Positions 10,404-21,069 of a stretch of 64,000 nucleotides of DNA are shown here, one piece after another. The stretch lies in the NCBI RefSeq assembly GCF_004379255.2, contig NC_056047.1, positions 20,288,293 to 20,352,292 on the forward strand. The letters run 5' to 3'. Under the pieces are notes generated by a model that saw only the letters and a program-made list of their open reading frames with translations, was not told the DNA's origin and searched no databases. The stretch comes from Salvia splendens (lineage: Eukaryota; Streptophyta; Magnoliopsida; Lamiales; Lamiaceae). Both the position numbers and the translations under genes were made by a program. The first letter of the stretch is position 1, and each line of letters starts with the position of its first letter.

Positions 10404-12137
10404 ATGAGAAGCAGTTCGGCTCCTGACCAGTGGAGGCCGAAGATACTTCAGCGAGGATCGATACTCGTAACCACTCGATCCGGGTTGTCGACGGCTTTAT
10501 CTGACTTAGGTTCGAGTAGCGACGAAGAGCAATACAACATAGAAGGACCAATACCAGAGGAGATACCTCTGTTGGAAGGCATTCCAGTTCAGATGGCCGC
10601 CAACGGAGATGAGGATCCAGAGATCGGTACCCTTAACGCGCATACCGAGGGAGAACCATCGCAAGCCATAGTCGTCACTCCAGGGCAAACCGCCTGCGAT
10701 GTGAAGCCTCATGTGATCGCGATTCTGCCTACATACTGTGGGAAGAGCTATGAAGGGCCGTATGAGTTTCTGCATGAGTTTTGTAAAATTTGTAGGGCGC
10801 AGAGGAGACCAGCAGGAGCGAATGAGGATGATTATAGGTTGAAGGCCTTGCCATTTGTGCTCAAGGGGGACGCCAACACCTGGTTCATGCGCCTGCCCCC
10901 CAACTCCATTGAGACTTGGGCCGATTTCAAGTCAGCATTCCTAGGCGAGTTTTTCCCGTCATCAAAGACAAGCGCACTGAAAAGGGAAATAACTAATGTG
11001 AAGCAAGGGTATGATGAACCCTTGAGCGATTATTGGGCAAGATACATGGGTCTTTTGGAATCATGTCCCAACCATCGCATGGCGGACATTGAAGTGCATC
11101 ATACTTTCTACGAAGGTATGAACGCGGTAACCAAGGATCTAGCAAATTCATCGTCAGGAGGAAGCTTCACACAATTACGGGTCAGCGAAGCGAAGAGAGT
11201 CCTAAGGAAGCTACTGAATGCAAAGAAAGAGTATGACCATTCAAGGGAAGGATACAACCGAGAGCGGGCTGCTGTTGTCTCGTCTACTGATCAGGAAAAT
11301 AAACTGGAGCAGAAAATGGACTTGAAGATGGATGAGCTGAAGAAGTCACTTCTGAGTGCGATCGAGAAAAGCACCCCACCACCTCCCCCAGCTGGGAATT
11401 ACAAAGGTGCAGAACAGGGAAATCAAGGACCGAACTATGAACAGCCTAGTGACTACGTGAATATGGAACAGGTCAATGCTGCGGGGTACTTCAATTCCAG
11501 TGGGCATTGGATTCAGGGTAGACAACGGGATGCACCATGGAGGGATCATCCAAACTTTCGATGGGGGGACGGGGGCCAAAATCAGAACCAAGGACAGAAC
11601 CAGTATAACCCCAATCCAAACCAAAACCCTAACCGTGGACTAGCAAACCCAGACTACCAGCCCAACTGGTCAGGAAGAAACCAACAAACCCAAAATCAAA
11701 GCCCACAACGCCAAAACCCGAATCCTGTTTATGTACCACCCCACTAGAGAAACTTCCACAGTTTCCAAAATCAGCCAAATCATGCACCCCAACACCATCA
11801 GAACCAAAATCGGTTTCAAGCCCAGCACCAGAATCAATATCCTCAAGATCAGTACGTCCCTCCTGCCCAGTATAACCAATACCCGCCTAATCAAGGCCAG
11901 CAAAACTTCCAGAACTATCAACACCAAGGGCCGAATCATTTCCAAAATCCGAACAGGCCAAGGAGATCCGTTGAGGACATGATGGGTGAAATGCTAGCGT
12001 CACAACAGAGCATCAAAGGAGACTTGCAATCCCATAACGAGGTCGTGCAGTTGATGCAAAATGCCCAGAAAGAATATAAGGCGAACATGGGTATGATGAA
12101 TAGGCAGTTAGCCCAACTGGCCAGAGTCAGAGCCTAA
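10404..12137 (+). pseudogene. Retroelement gag, one amber stop
   Basis: The start is placed at the ATG of MRSSSAPDQW, just after a pyrimidine tract and AG (ttttcttttcag) that looks like the leader-intron acceptor of such elements. The central retrotransposon gag domain includes YEFLHEFCKICRAQ, DANTWFMRLPP and WADFKSAFLGEFFP. The C-terminal third is Asn/Gln/Pro-rich. A TAG at 11745-11747 interrupts the frame, which then stays open to TAA at 12135-12137 (MMGEMLASQQSIKGDLQ). No pol follows. It forms the capsid polyprotein in intact relatives. Confidence 0.75.
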
Positions 12138-12270
12138 ACATCCATATGGACCAACCTAGTTCCAAAAAGCTTTCTTCTCTCCACTTCCATACCTGGACTA
12201 GGGTAACCTAAATGCATATGTTTATTCAATCTATGTTTGTTGTGACATTATTTCATCCTTTCCCATGAAG

Positions 12271-12542
12271 GGTTTGAAGACGGGCTTGTACTATCTAAGA
12301 ACGCATGCTGCAGCCGATGCCATCAAATTCACCATTGACACTACCATGATAAAGGTAGGTGCTCTCCTCTCTACACAAGGAATGATTCCATCAAACCCCA
12401 TTTCACTTGCTCAAAGTAAAACCCAATCGTTACGCAGGATGATAAGGCTAAGGCTAAGGCAGCTGATGACGACAGTTCTAAGATGGCAGAGATGGTATGC
12501 GCTTTAGCCAACCGCGATGAATGCCTGGCTTGTGGAAGTTGA
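12271..12542 (+). pseudogene. RNR1: Ribonucleoside-diphosphate reductase large subunit, last two exons only
   Basis: Exon 12271-12354 reads [20 protein letters not shown], then [13 protein letters not shown] intron of 83 nt follows, and exon 12438-12542 reads [20 protein letters not shown] and ends NRDECLACGS-stop. The last part is the signature tail of eukaryotic class I RNR large subunits, whose C-terminal Cys pair (here CLAC) relays electrons to the active site; [14 protein letters not shown] is the conserved block before it. Splice sites and frame are intact, but all upstream exons are absent: 5' lies the truncated retroelement. It is therefore a gene remnant. A short N-terminal RNR-like piece lies downstream at about 13290. 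Confidence 0.85.
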
Positions 12543-13285
12543 TAGCTTACATAACACAAGTGGGATTGTATTCTTCGGTAGTTTCTTGTGATGCTTGAAC
12601 GGTTTGTATTGCGTTCTCCATCTTGCTGTGATACCGATATCATGCATGTCCGAGCTTCAAGATTTCGTCGAAAGGTTACATTCCCATCATTTTTCTTGTA
12701 GTTCTATTCACGTCCTAACTATTTATAGGCGAATTTGTATATTATAGGTACGGATTGGTCATATGTTATAACTGAATGTTTCATGCTTGTAAATTGAAGT
12801 TATATCAATTTCCATATTTTCTGAATTTATGCGTATGATTTATCATAATTCCTCTATATTAAGATGAATAATTAGCATTAATTCAAAATAACAATATTTT
12901 TTATCATCATAGATCGATATCATTTACTCAAAAAAAATTACATTTTTTATGAAATAGTAGTAGTATGTTTTTATTATACTACACAATTGAAACAAAAAAA
13001 AAAATAGAGAAAACCCAAATGTAATTTCCGAACTAAATTAATTTCATATGATAAACTGAATCATACACTACCATTTTGGAAGCATTAATTCTCGTCACAT
13101 TTTTGAGGGCTTAGTTATATCTAAACAAACAACCTAATTTGATAGGAATACACTTTGAGTTATCCTTCTCTTGGGATGCAACATTATCATGTATAGATCA
13201 AAACCTGAGGTATATTAATGACTACTAGTATAGTATCTTGACATGACCAGGAACACTTTGATTCACTAACTTAATCTTCATGATT
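12543..13285. other. Former RNR1 3' flank and AT-rich intergenic DNA
   Basis: No gene is seen; the first 300 bases could be the 3'UTR and downstream region of the RNR1 remnant. Confidence 0.4.
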
Positions 13286-13289
13286 CATT

Positions 13290-13395
13290 GATTTGCTCGG
13301 AGATGGAGGGACGAGAGGCGGGAGAGAAACTCGTGAAGAGGGACGTGACAACTTTGACAAGATCAGTGCGCGGCTGAAGAAGCTTCGTTTAATGC
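13290..13395 (+). pseudogene. Possible RNR1 N-terminal fragment
   Basis: The plus strand reads GEKLVKRD in one frame and, after a one-base shift, DNFDKISARLKKL in another. Plant RNR large subunits begin VKRDGRQETVHFDKITARLKKLSYG-like, so about 18 residues match in order with one frameshift. The match is short and ends at once in unrelated sequence. It may be the start of a second, destroyed RNR1 copy in tandem with the 12271 fragment. Confidence 0.4.
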
Positions 13396-13947
13396 TGGAT
13401 TATTTGATGTTTACAACTTTTATGTTATTGGTATGAACATGAGATGATTAAGAAATGCAGCAAAACTTTGTCATTGATTTTCAAGGTTTGTTTAGAGTAT
13501 GTACAAATGACATGGGTCATCAAGTTTTAAGGGTTAAAATATACTACTCCATATGATCTTTGGAACAATTGGTTTTGTAATTGAGTTCTTGCAACTAAAC
13601 ATGAACTTTCAGCTAATGTAAATAAATTATCCAACCATTCGTGTCTCACTCATATTTGTTCTTCTTTAATTTTGATTTATTGTACTTAGTTTAATTTTAT
13701 AAACGTAATTTGTACTACTATTTTTTACTAATATTTATTAATCCTCCAATTAATAATTTAATATTATGATTAAGTTTTTGAATTAATTTCTTATAATCTA
13801 ATTTTAAAAAATTCTAAAATAAAAAAATTATCATATAATGGAGCTAAATTTGTCCACATCAAATAATATTTCAAAAGTGTAATTATATAAAATCATTAAA
13901 TTTGCAATATGTTGATTATTATTGGAACCTATTACATACATATAAAC

Positions 13948-14082
13948 GAGCTAATTTAGTACAGTATTTTTTTTTCATTAAATATTGTAAATATTTAAAT
14001 ATTCTTGACTATATAAGCAAGCTAATTTAGTACAGTAATTTTTTCATTAAATATTGTAAATATTTAAATATTCTTGACTATG
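13948..14082 (+). repeat. Tandem duplication, about 72-bp unit
   Basis: The block agctaatttagtacagta, then T-run, cattaaatattgtaaatatt and taaatattcttgacta, occurs twice in succession with only T-run length and a few bases different. Confidence 0.85.
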
Positions 14083-15260
14083 GATTCTAGAAACTTCTAA
14101 ACACAACAGTATAGCACATGAAAAATCATCAAATGTTTTGATGTAATTAAGTTGAGTATATGACTTTGTTTGTGGTCGACAGGTTGTTTGTTGTTATTTT
14201 TCAAAATTCGTCCATTGTGGGGTAAACCCTACCATGAACTACTGTGTGTAGAGTTGTCAACTGGACCGGGCTGGGCTGTTGTCAACTAGGCCAGGCTGGC
14301 CCAACCCAGCTCGGCCCTGGCCTGGTATGGGCTGGCCCAGGCCCGCTCATCAGAGAAATACAACGGGCTTGGGCTGGGCTTGTTGAGTGTAACGGGCTCC
14401 ATTTTGGTCTATTTGTAAACCCAGGACCGGCCCGGGACCAGGCCCGCTAGTAGCCTAGGCCCAACCTGAGCCCAACCCAAGCCCGGCTCAGGCCCAGCTC
14501 AGCCCAGCCCAACTTCAACCCACTCCCTTAATTAATATTAATATATTAAATGGCAATGCACTATTAATAAATTACTAGTTTCTAAGTAATAAAAGTGGCG
14601 TACTAGCCGCTTAATTAAAAAGAGATTGATGATTGGTAAATAAAAGAGGCGTTCCAAATCCAGCCTCCATTCTCATTTTTCATTCCATCGGTCTTCTTCT
14701 CTCTCTTTGCTTTAATATTATACCTATCTCTACACCAGTAATAATTCAGCTCAATCGATCCTTCTTCCCAAAATTCTTCTTCCCAAAATTCTCATTTAAT
14801 CAGTTATGGAGGGGAGAGGAGTTAACTTTCACTATTTTCGATTCTCCAATTCCAAGTTTTCAACAGTATAATCTTAATTGTTCTTCTCTAATTCTCCTAT
14901 AAATACATGTAATTGCATTCTCCATTGCATCTTCATCCATACGTCAATTCTCTTCCTCTTATTCTCTGCATCCTCAGTCATTGTTGTCGAGAATCATTCA
15001 TCTTCATCCAACTGTTCATCTGGTGGATTTGGTGTTGTCGAGAATAATCCAATCGAAGTATTATTTGTCTGATTTGGTGTTGCTGAACTGCCAATAATCA
15101 CATGGTTTGTTTTAATTTTTGATTTATATAACTGTTCTGATTTAATATTTGTTACTGTTGATTTTTTATATAGCTAATTCTGCTCCAATTGTGATTTATT
15201 TGTTTAATTTTGTTATAACTTCATTGCCTGTTTATTTCTTGGCTATTTTATATCTTAAAA

Positions 15261-17450
15261 ATGAAAAGATTTATGGGAATATCTCCTAGTTCATCTTCTA
15301 GAACACCACAAAATGAGTCTGTTCCTCTTTTTTCAGAATCTGCATCACAGCCACAGCATGTAAACTAAGAGGAGGACCAAACCACTATTGTTGAAACCCA
15401 AACTTCTATTGCAGTTAAAAAACCACCAGTTAGATCTAAGACTAGTAAAGTGTGAAATTATTTTACCGTGAATGATAAAAAAGCAGTTTGTAAGCTCAGT
15501 AAGGTCAAATTTGCTTTTAAAGTTAATTATGGCACTGGTACTGTAACTAGACATTTGAATAATCATCACAAGAATTGGGAAGATAATGACTTGTTAGATG
15601 ATAGTAGACAACAAAATTTAGATATTTCATCTAGTGGTGTTGTTTTAAATTGTGCATATAAACAAGATGAAGTGAGAATTGAACTTGCTAAACTTGTTAT
15701 AGGAGCTGAACTTCTTTTTAATTTTGTGGAAACTCAATATTTTGCAAATTTTATGAAAAAAACTCAACCCCGTTTTAAAAGTGTTTCATGAAACACTTGT
15801 TACAAAGATGGTTACAAAATATATGAATTTGAAATTATTGCTTTGAAAACATTGTTTTCTAAATTAAATTCTAAAATTTCTTTAACTACCGACTTATGGC
15901 TTGGTAGAAAAGGTTTGCATTATTTATGTGTTACAGCCCATTGGATAAATGAAAATTTCATGTTGGAAAAAGGAATAATTGATTTTTCATTGCTTGAGCA
16001 TCCACATGATGGTATATCTATATATCAAGTTGTTATGTCTTGTTTGAATTATTGGGAAATAAGTGATAAAATTATGTCTATTACATTAGACAATGCAGCA
16101 AATAATGGCAAAGCTATAGAGTATTTTATTGAATTTTTGAAGCCAAATTTTGTTGCAAAATTTTTTCACATTCGTTGTGTTTGTCATGTCCTACATCTAT
16201 GTGTATGTGATGGAATGAAAAGTATTACACATCATATTGATCTTATACGAGATTGTTTGTTATTCATTACATCATCTTCGGTTAGGTTGCAAAAGTATAG
16301 GATGGTTAAAAGTGCGAAAATGAAATTTAAAATTCCTTATATTGATGTAAAAACGAGGTGGCCTTCAACTTATAGAATGTTAATGGAAGCTAAACCCTAT
16401 TCTTCAATAATAATACGCTATATGAAAGAAGAAAAAAAATCTAGCATTAGTGCTATTAGTGAGAAGAATTGGGAGATTGTTAACATATTAATACCTCTTT
16501 TACAAACGTTTAGTGATATGACTAATGTTATGTCCGGTAGTTGTTATCCTACTTCCAATATTATGTTGCGTGAAATGGTTAACATTGTTAAAAAATTTGA
16601 TGAGCATAGAAATATGGAAAATGTGAAAGACATTATTGGAAAGATGGAGATTAAATGGAAAAAGTATTATCACAATGTTCCTTTTTGTGCTATTTTTTCT
16701 TATATTTTTTATCCAAGATGCAAAAAGGATGGTTGTGAAGTTTATCTTGAAGAATATTACTCGTGTTTTGGTATTGAAAATACTATAACAAATTATCAAT
16801 TGGAGGATTGTTTGAATTTGTTAGTTGGTTCATATACCTCTTGTTTTAAAAATACATTGACAACTGCTATTCCATCTTCTTCCAACAAAAACAGCAGTGG
16901 TTGTTCTTCTAGTTATGCACTTCTAGATAAAATAAAAAAGAGGAAAAGTGATTCTGGTACTAGATCAACAAATGAGCTTAAACATTATTTAAGCCTAGAT
17001 TTAGTGGAAAATTCTGATGATTTTGATATTCTACATTGGTGGAAAATGGAACAAAAAAATTATCCTATTTTATCTATGATTGCACGTGATCTACTAACAT
17101 GTCAAATGTCTAGTGTAGCATCCGAAAGTGCTTTTAGTGCAGGTGCAAGAACAGTGACAGATAGAAGAACTCGATTGACGCCAAAATCTATCAAATTTTG
17201 CAAGCTTTCGAAGAATTGGATGGATGAAGAATTTCGATTGAACATGTTGAAGAGGCTCGAAAGATATAGAATGTCAGAAATGAAAGAAGAATGTCAAGAA
17301 GATGAAGACGGCGAACCGGATTTGGTAATTAATGCACAAGAAGATCAAGAGCCGGATATCGAGAGATTTTATTTTCCAATAACGGATTATTACTCCCTCC
17401 GTCCCGGGCTACTCGCTCATTTTCTTTTCGGCTCGGAGATTAAGGAATGA
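15261..17450 (+). pseudogene. hAT transposase with three in-frame stops and a MITE-derived C-terminus
   Basis: One frame runs from ATG 15261 to 17450 without indels but with stops at 15366 (TAA), 15453 (TGA, where relatives have Trp in KVWNYF) and 15789 (TGA). Parts: BED zinc finger (NYFTVNDKKAVCKLSKVKF..., RHLNNHH; the second Cys is Ser, so zinc binding is probably lost), catalytic core with TTDLWLGR and ITLDNAANN (the two Asp), conserved CVCHVLHLCV, DVKTRWPSTYRM, and the C-terminal hAT dimerisation block (DILHWWKMEQKNYPILSMIA, SESAFSAGARTVTDRR). The last 19 residues are read from a Stowaway MITE at 17393. No introns are needed. Confidence 0.88.
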
Positions 17451-17571
17451 GTGTATAGGAAGGTCAAAAATGACGGCTGTAGGTGAAATTTTTTACTAAA
17501 AATGGAAAGAGTGCAAGTAACTTGGGACGCCCAAAAAGGAAATAAGTGCGAGTAGTGCGGGACGGAGGGAG
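17393..17571. mobile_element. Stowaway-like MITE nested in hAT-1
   Basis: CTCCCTCCGTCCCGGGCTAC and its inverse GTAGTGCGGGACGGAGGGAG bound a 179-bp insertion flanked by TA. It lies in the 3' end of the transposase frame and supplies its present stop codon. Confidence 0.9.
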
Positions 17572-17906
17572 TACTATTCAAGTACTAATGATCCAAACTT
17601 TACTTGTGATTGGCAAAATTATCCGGATTAACTCTTCGAACATGTAATATTTTTTGTAATTTTACAATTGAAGTATTTACATTTAAGAGATTTTTTATGT
17701 ATGTTGATTATTATTAAATTGTCAAAGCCCGGCCAAGTTCAGCCCAGCCCGGTCCAGCTCGGCCCACTGACCAAGTGGATCTGGGCTGGGCTGGGTTGAG
17801 ATATATGAAAATAAGCCCGGCCCGGCACAGCTCGTTTCAGACCCTGGTCCTGGGCCGAGCTGAGCCTCAACGCCCTTGGGCCTCGCCGGGCCTGGGCCAA
17901 GCTGGG

Positions 17907-17991
17907 CTAGCCCAGCCCGGCCCAGTTGACAACTCTAACTGTGTGGTTACTAGCCCAGCCCGACCCAGTTGACAACTCTAACTGTGTGGTA
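17907..17991 (+). repeat. 43-bp tandem duplication of hAT-1 right end plus target site
   Basis: The unit ctagcccagcccgGcccagt, tgacaactctaactgtgtgg, tta occurs twice back to back with one G/A difference. It contains the terminal inverted repeat and the 8-bp target ACTGTGTG. Confidence 0.9.
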
Positions 17992-18168
17992 CCAAAATTT
18001 GTATTGTTTCATATCTTAGTTGACAATTTGGATTTGGCCATTGCAATTAATAATAGTAGCTTATGGGAAACCTAGTATTGATATTGAATGGCTAGTAATA
18101 ATTAAGATTGAGAGTGATGTACATACAAATCTATCGATAAATGTGAGCACCACTCTCGTATAACGTAC

Positions 18169-18431
18169 GTGTAACATTGTTCGTTTCGATTTATATGTTT
18201 AGTTTTATTCAAATACATTGAAAAAATGTTATTGAAATTTTTAATTTCACAAAATTCATAAAAATCAAAGCTCGATTTGTTCGTTTTCTCTAAAATTTCA
18301 AATAAATTAATAAAATAACAAATCAAGCTTTGATTTTTATGAATTTTGTGAAATTAAAATTTCCAATAACATTTTTAATGTATTAGAATAAAACTAAATA
18401 TATAATTAAATCGAAACGAACAAAGTTACAC
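18169..18431. repeat. Long foldback: 115-bp inverted repeat with short loop
   Basis: Arm 18169-18281 (gtgtaacattgttcgtttcg ... aaatcaaagctcgatttgtt) is the inverse of arm 18317-18431 (aacaaatcaagctttgattt ... cgaaacgaacaaagttacac) with about 93% identity; the loop is about 35 bases. There is no coding capacity. No clear target duplication is seen, so it may be a foldback MITE or a small-RNA hairpin locus. Confidence 0.85.
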
Positions 18432-19091
18432 ATGCGGTGAACGAGAATACTCAAAGGAGAGAATGAATATCCAATTTTAGCAATATATACATTCTTATTA
18501 TGCTTTTCAAGAAGCCAAAGTCTTCTCAATCAACTAGCCAACTGAAAATGAAGTACTTGTATGATTGTAAGACCAAGTCAATGAAATGAACCCATTGTTT
18601 TTATTGTATTTTGGCATTGACAGTCAAATTGCCATTTAACCTTTCTCACTTATTTTAATTTGGTGCCACTATATACCACTTGCTCATTCAATTGTTAATG
18701 TCAATATTATAAATTCAAATACCGTCAACTAACAATTTATTAAAGATTTGTGGGTGTAAGCCATTATTAGAAAGATTTTTGTATGTAGAAAGGGCAATTT
18801 GGTTTGGTGAAAGTTTTAAATTTCAAACAAGTTGCAATGTTGCATAGGGTGAAGGAAAGTCTACTTGTGTATCCCTACATTCCATGCTTCCCCAACATTT
18901 TACTATTAAAAATAAAGTCAATTACTATTATTTTGGATTTTTAGTTAAATGTCAAATAATTTGAAGGAAGATTAAACCATTTTGAACTAGCTTTTATGTA
19001 AATGGTTTTGAACTTTGAAAAATCTTTTTAAATCACTTTAAGTTCTGAAATTTTCAACTAGCTTTATTCCTTTTTATGGCATTCCCTTCAT
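18432..19091. other. Intergenic, AT-rich
   Basis: No gene, repeat end or RNA gene recognised. Confidence 0.5.
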
Positions 19092-19094
19092 TTA

Positions 19095-19639
19095 GAGCAT
19101 CTCCAATGATCGGCTAGCCGATCGTTAGCCGAACCATTGTAGGCAGCGAGCGGCAAAACGGCTAGCCAATCGGCGAGCTCTAGCCGATCCGCTAGCCACC
19201 ATTGTAGGCCTGGAATCGGCTAGCTGATTTTTTTTAATTATGTAATTTTTTATAATTTACTTTTTTTAATTTAAATAAAATTATTGCATTTTCCCGTATC
19301 TGTGTCGTAAATTTAATTCCGTATTTGCGTGATTGTAATTTTTAATTTTATAATTTCGTAATTCGTGTGTGGAAGAGGGGTTTTTTTTTAATTATGTAAT
19401 TTTTTTAATGAACTTTTTTTAATTTAAATGAAATTATTGAATTTTCCCGTATATGTGTCGTAAATTTAATTCCGTATTTTGTGTAATTTTTAATTATTTG
19501 TTTTTAATAATTTTGTTTATTATGGCTGAGCTATTGCTTATCCAGTTGCTTGTCCTGATGATGTGGCAGGAGGAGAGTTTTAGTGCTGATAATGTGCCAG
19601 TAGGAGTTTGTGGCTAGGCTATTCTTATTGGAGATGCTC
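19095..19639. mobile_element. PIF/Harbinger MITE, relative of the 2749-4645 element
   Basis: The ends GAGCATCTCCAATGATCGGC and (inverted) TATTCTTATTGGAGATGCTC are flanked by TTA at 19092-19094 and 19640-19642. The outer 150-200 bases on each side match the subterminal regions of the 2749 element in inverted orientation (tagccgatcg motifs; gatgatgtggcaggaggag). The transposase is absent: an internal-deletion derivative. Confidence 0.85.
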
Positions 19640-20160
19640 TTATGACTAATTATATCCCTCGTGGTTTTGGGTATTCAATTTTGATTTGACAACCAAATTT
19701 TTATCCATTAAATAATTTACAAAGTGTGTGTTTGATGTTATACAGGAATTATGTGGGTCCTAAATTTGCCATTTGAGTTTGTATGTGCTTGTTACTATTT
19801 CAAAATTTTGAATACTTATTTCAAAAGGTATAGTCCTCCTATATTATTTAATGAAACATATAATCCTTAAACTAACAAAGTTTCAAGGGAAAAAAAGTTA
19901 CTACTTCTCAACAGAAAATCAATGCTCTACCACAAAGGATTATACTTTTCAATTCAAAACTATCGATCAATCGACTACAAAAGTAATACTTTCATTAATA
20001 AAAACATTACCTTTGACTACAAATTGATGGTTTGAAGGCAATGAAGAGTCTTATACACTAAAACTCAATTTTATCAAGTACTCCTACTAATAAATTATAC
20101 TAGTACCCTCGGAAAGAATGCATCTTTTGAATATTTACTAGTAGTATTAATTTTTACTAC
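19640..20160. other. Intergenic, AT-rich
   Basis: No gene recognised on either strand. Confidence 0.5.
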
Positions 20161-20162
20161 TC

Positions 20163-20612
20163 CATCCGTTCCTGAAAATTTTTCACTTATTTCTATTTTT
20201 ATCCGTCACCAAAAATTTGTCACCTTTCTCTTTAATCGTTTTTGGTAGTGAACCCGGCCACACTCCATTAACTCATCATCACTCACATTTTATTATAAAC
20301 TAATACTCCCCCCGTCCCATTAAAGATGACCCACCTTTTTTATTTGTCTTAAACAAGATGACTCATTACTAAAAATGTAAACATCCTTCTCTCTACTTTA
20401 TTCTCTCCCTCTTACTTTACTCTCTCCACTTCACACACAAAATAAAATTGCATAAATTCTCGTACCGTCTAAGGAAGGGGTCATCTTCCTTGGGACGGAG
20501 AGGGTATATAAAAGTAGGACACACATGCTACTAACCTTTTCAACTCACTTTCTATTACATTACTTAAAACTCGTGCCGTGTTAAATGGTTACAAATTATA
20601 AGGGAAAGAGGG
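20163..20612. mobile_element. Stowaway-like MITE pair, one inside the other
   Basis: The outer element starts near ctccatccgttcctgaaaat and ends near ataagggaaagagggag. The inner one (20306-20504) has ends CTCCCCCCGTCCCATTAAAG and CTTGGGACGGAGAGGG with TA flanks. Confidence 0.65.
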
Positions 20613-20814
20613 AGTTTATCCTAGCAATTATAGCTTGAACATTTCGTATTATTTAGAGCTGATAATTTTTTATCTGACATGAAACTCGGCACAAACACAC
20701 AAATTTGAGTCAAAAATTTATTAGATTTGGGTTATTATCTGAGCATCCGCTAGGAATTTGATAATTTAAGATTGGGTTCGGATTGAGTTTAGATAACTAA
20801 TTTAAAAAATAATA

Positions 20815-21069
20815 CTCCCTCTATCTCAAAATAGAAGTCATATTTGTTGTGGGCATAAGTTTAAAGGAATGTAATGAATAGTAGGTTGAAAAAGTTAGTG
20901 GAATATGGAATCAATTTTTTATATTGTTTTTATAATAGAATGCAAGTGAAATGAGTAAGTGGAATGTGAGACCTACTTACCATTTATGGTAAAAAAAAGT
21001 GAAATGTGAATTTTATTGTGGTATAAACCGAAATGGTAAAATATGACTTTTATTATAGGACGAATGAAG
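20815..21069. mobile_element. Stowaway-like MITE
   Basis: CTCCCTCTATCTCAAAATAG at the left and TATTATAGGACGAATGAAG at the right form imperfect inverted ends between TA dinucleotides. Confidence 0.7.

Larger units (their letters stand above)
8818..12140 (+). mobile_element. Athila-like Ty3/Gypsy LTR retroelement, truncated after gag
   Basis: It begins with TGATAAG at the MULE break. It contains an LTR-like region of about 1.46 kb, a primer-binding site and a gag, then ends near 12140 with no protease, reverse transcriptase, integrase or second LTR in the window. The gag layout (MRSSSAPDQW, retrotransposon gag block, Asn/Gln-rich tail) is of the Athila/Tat type. The host sequence resumes as an RNR1 fragment, so the 3' side was lost by deletion or rearrangement. 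Confidence 0.72.
14249..17980 (+). mobile_element. hAT-1 DNA transposon with duplicated right end
   Basis: The left terminus is TAGAGTTGTCAACTGG and the right terminus CCAGTTGACAACTCTA. The 8-bp duplication ACTGTGTG flanks it at 14241-14248 and 17938-17945, diagnostic of hAT. A second copy of the right terminus and of the 8-bp target follows (ending 17980, then 17981-17988). Both subterminal regions are packed with GGGCTGGGCC/GGCCCAGCCC motifs, probable transposase-binding repeats. It encodes a single transposase on the plus strand. Confidence 0.9.
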
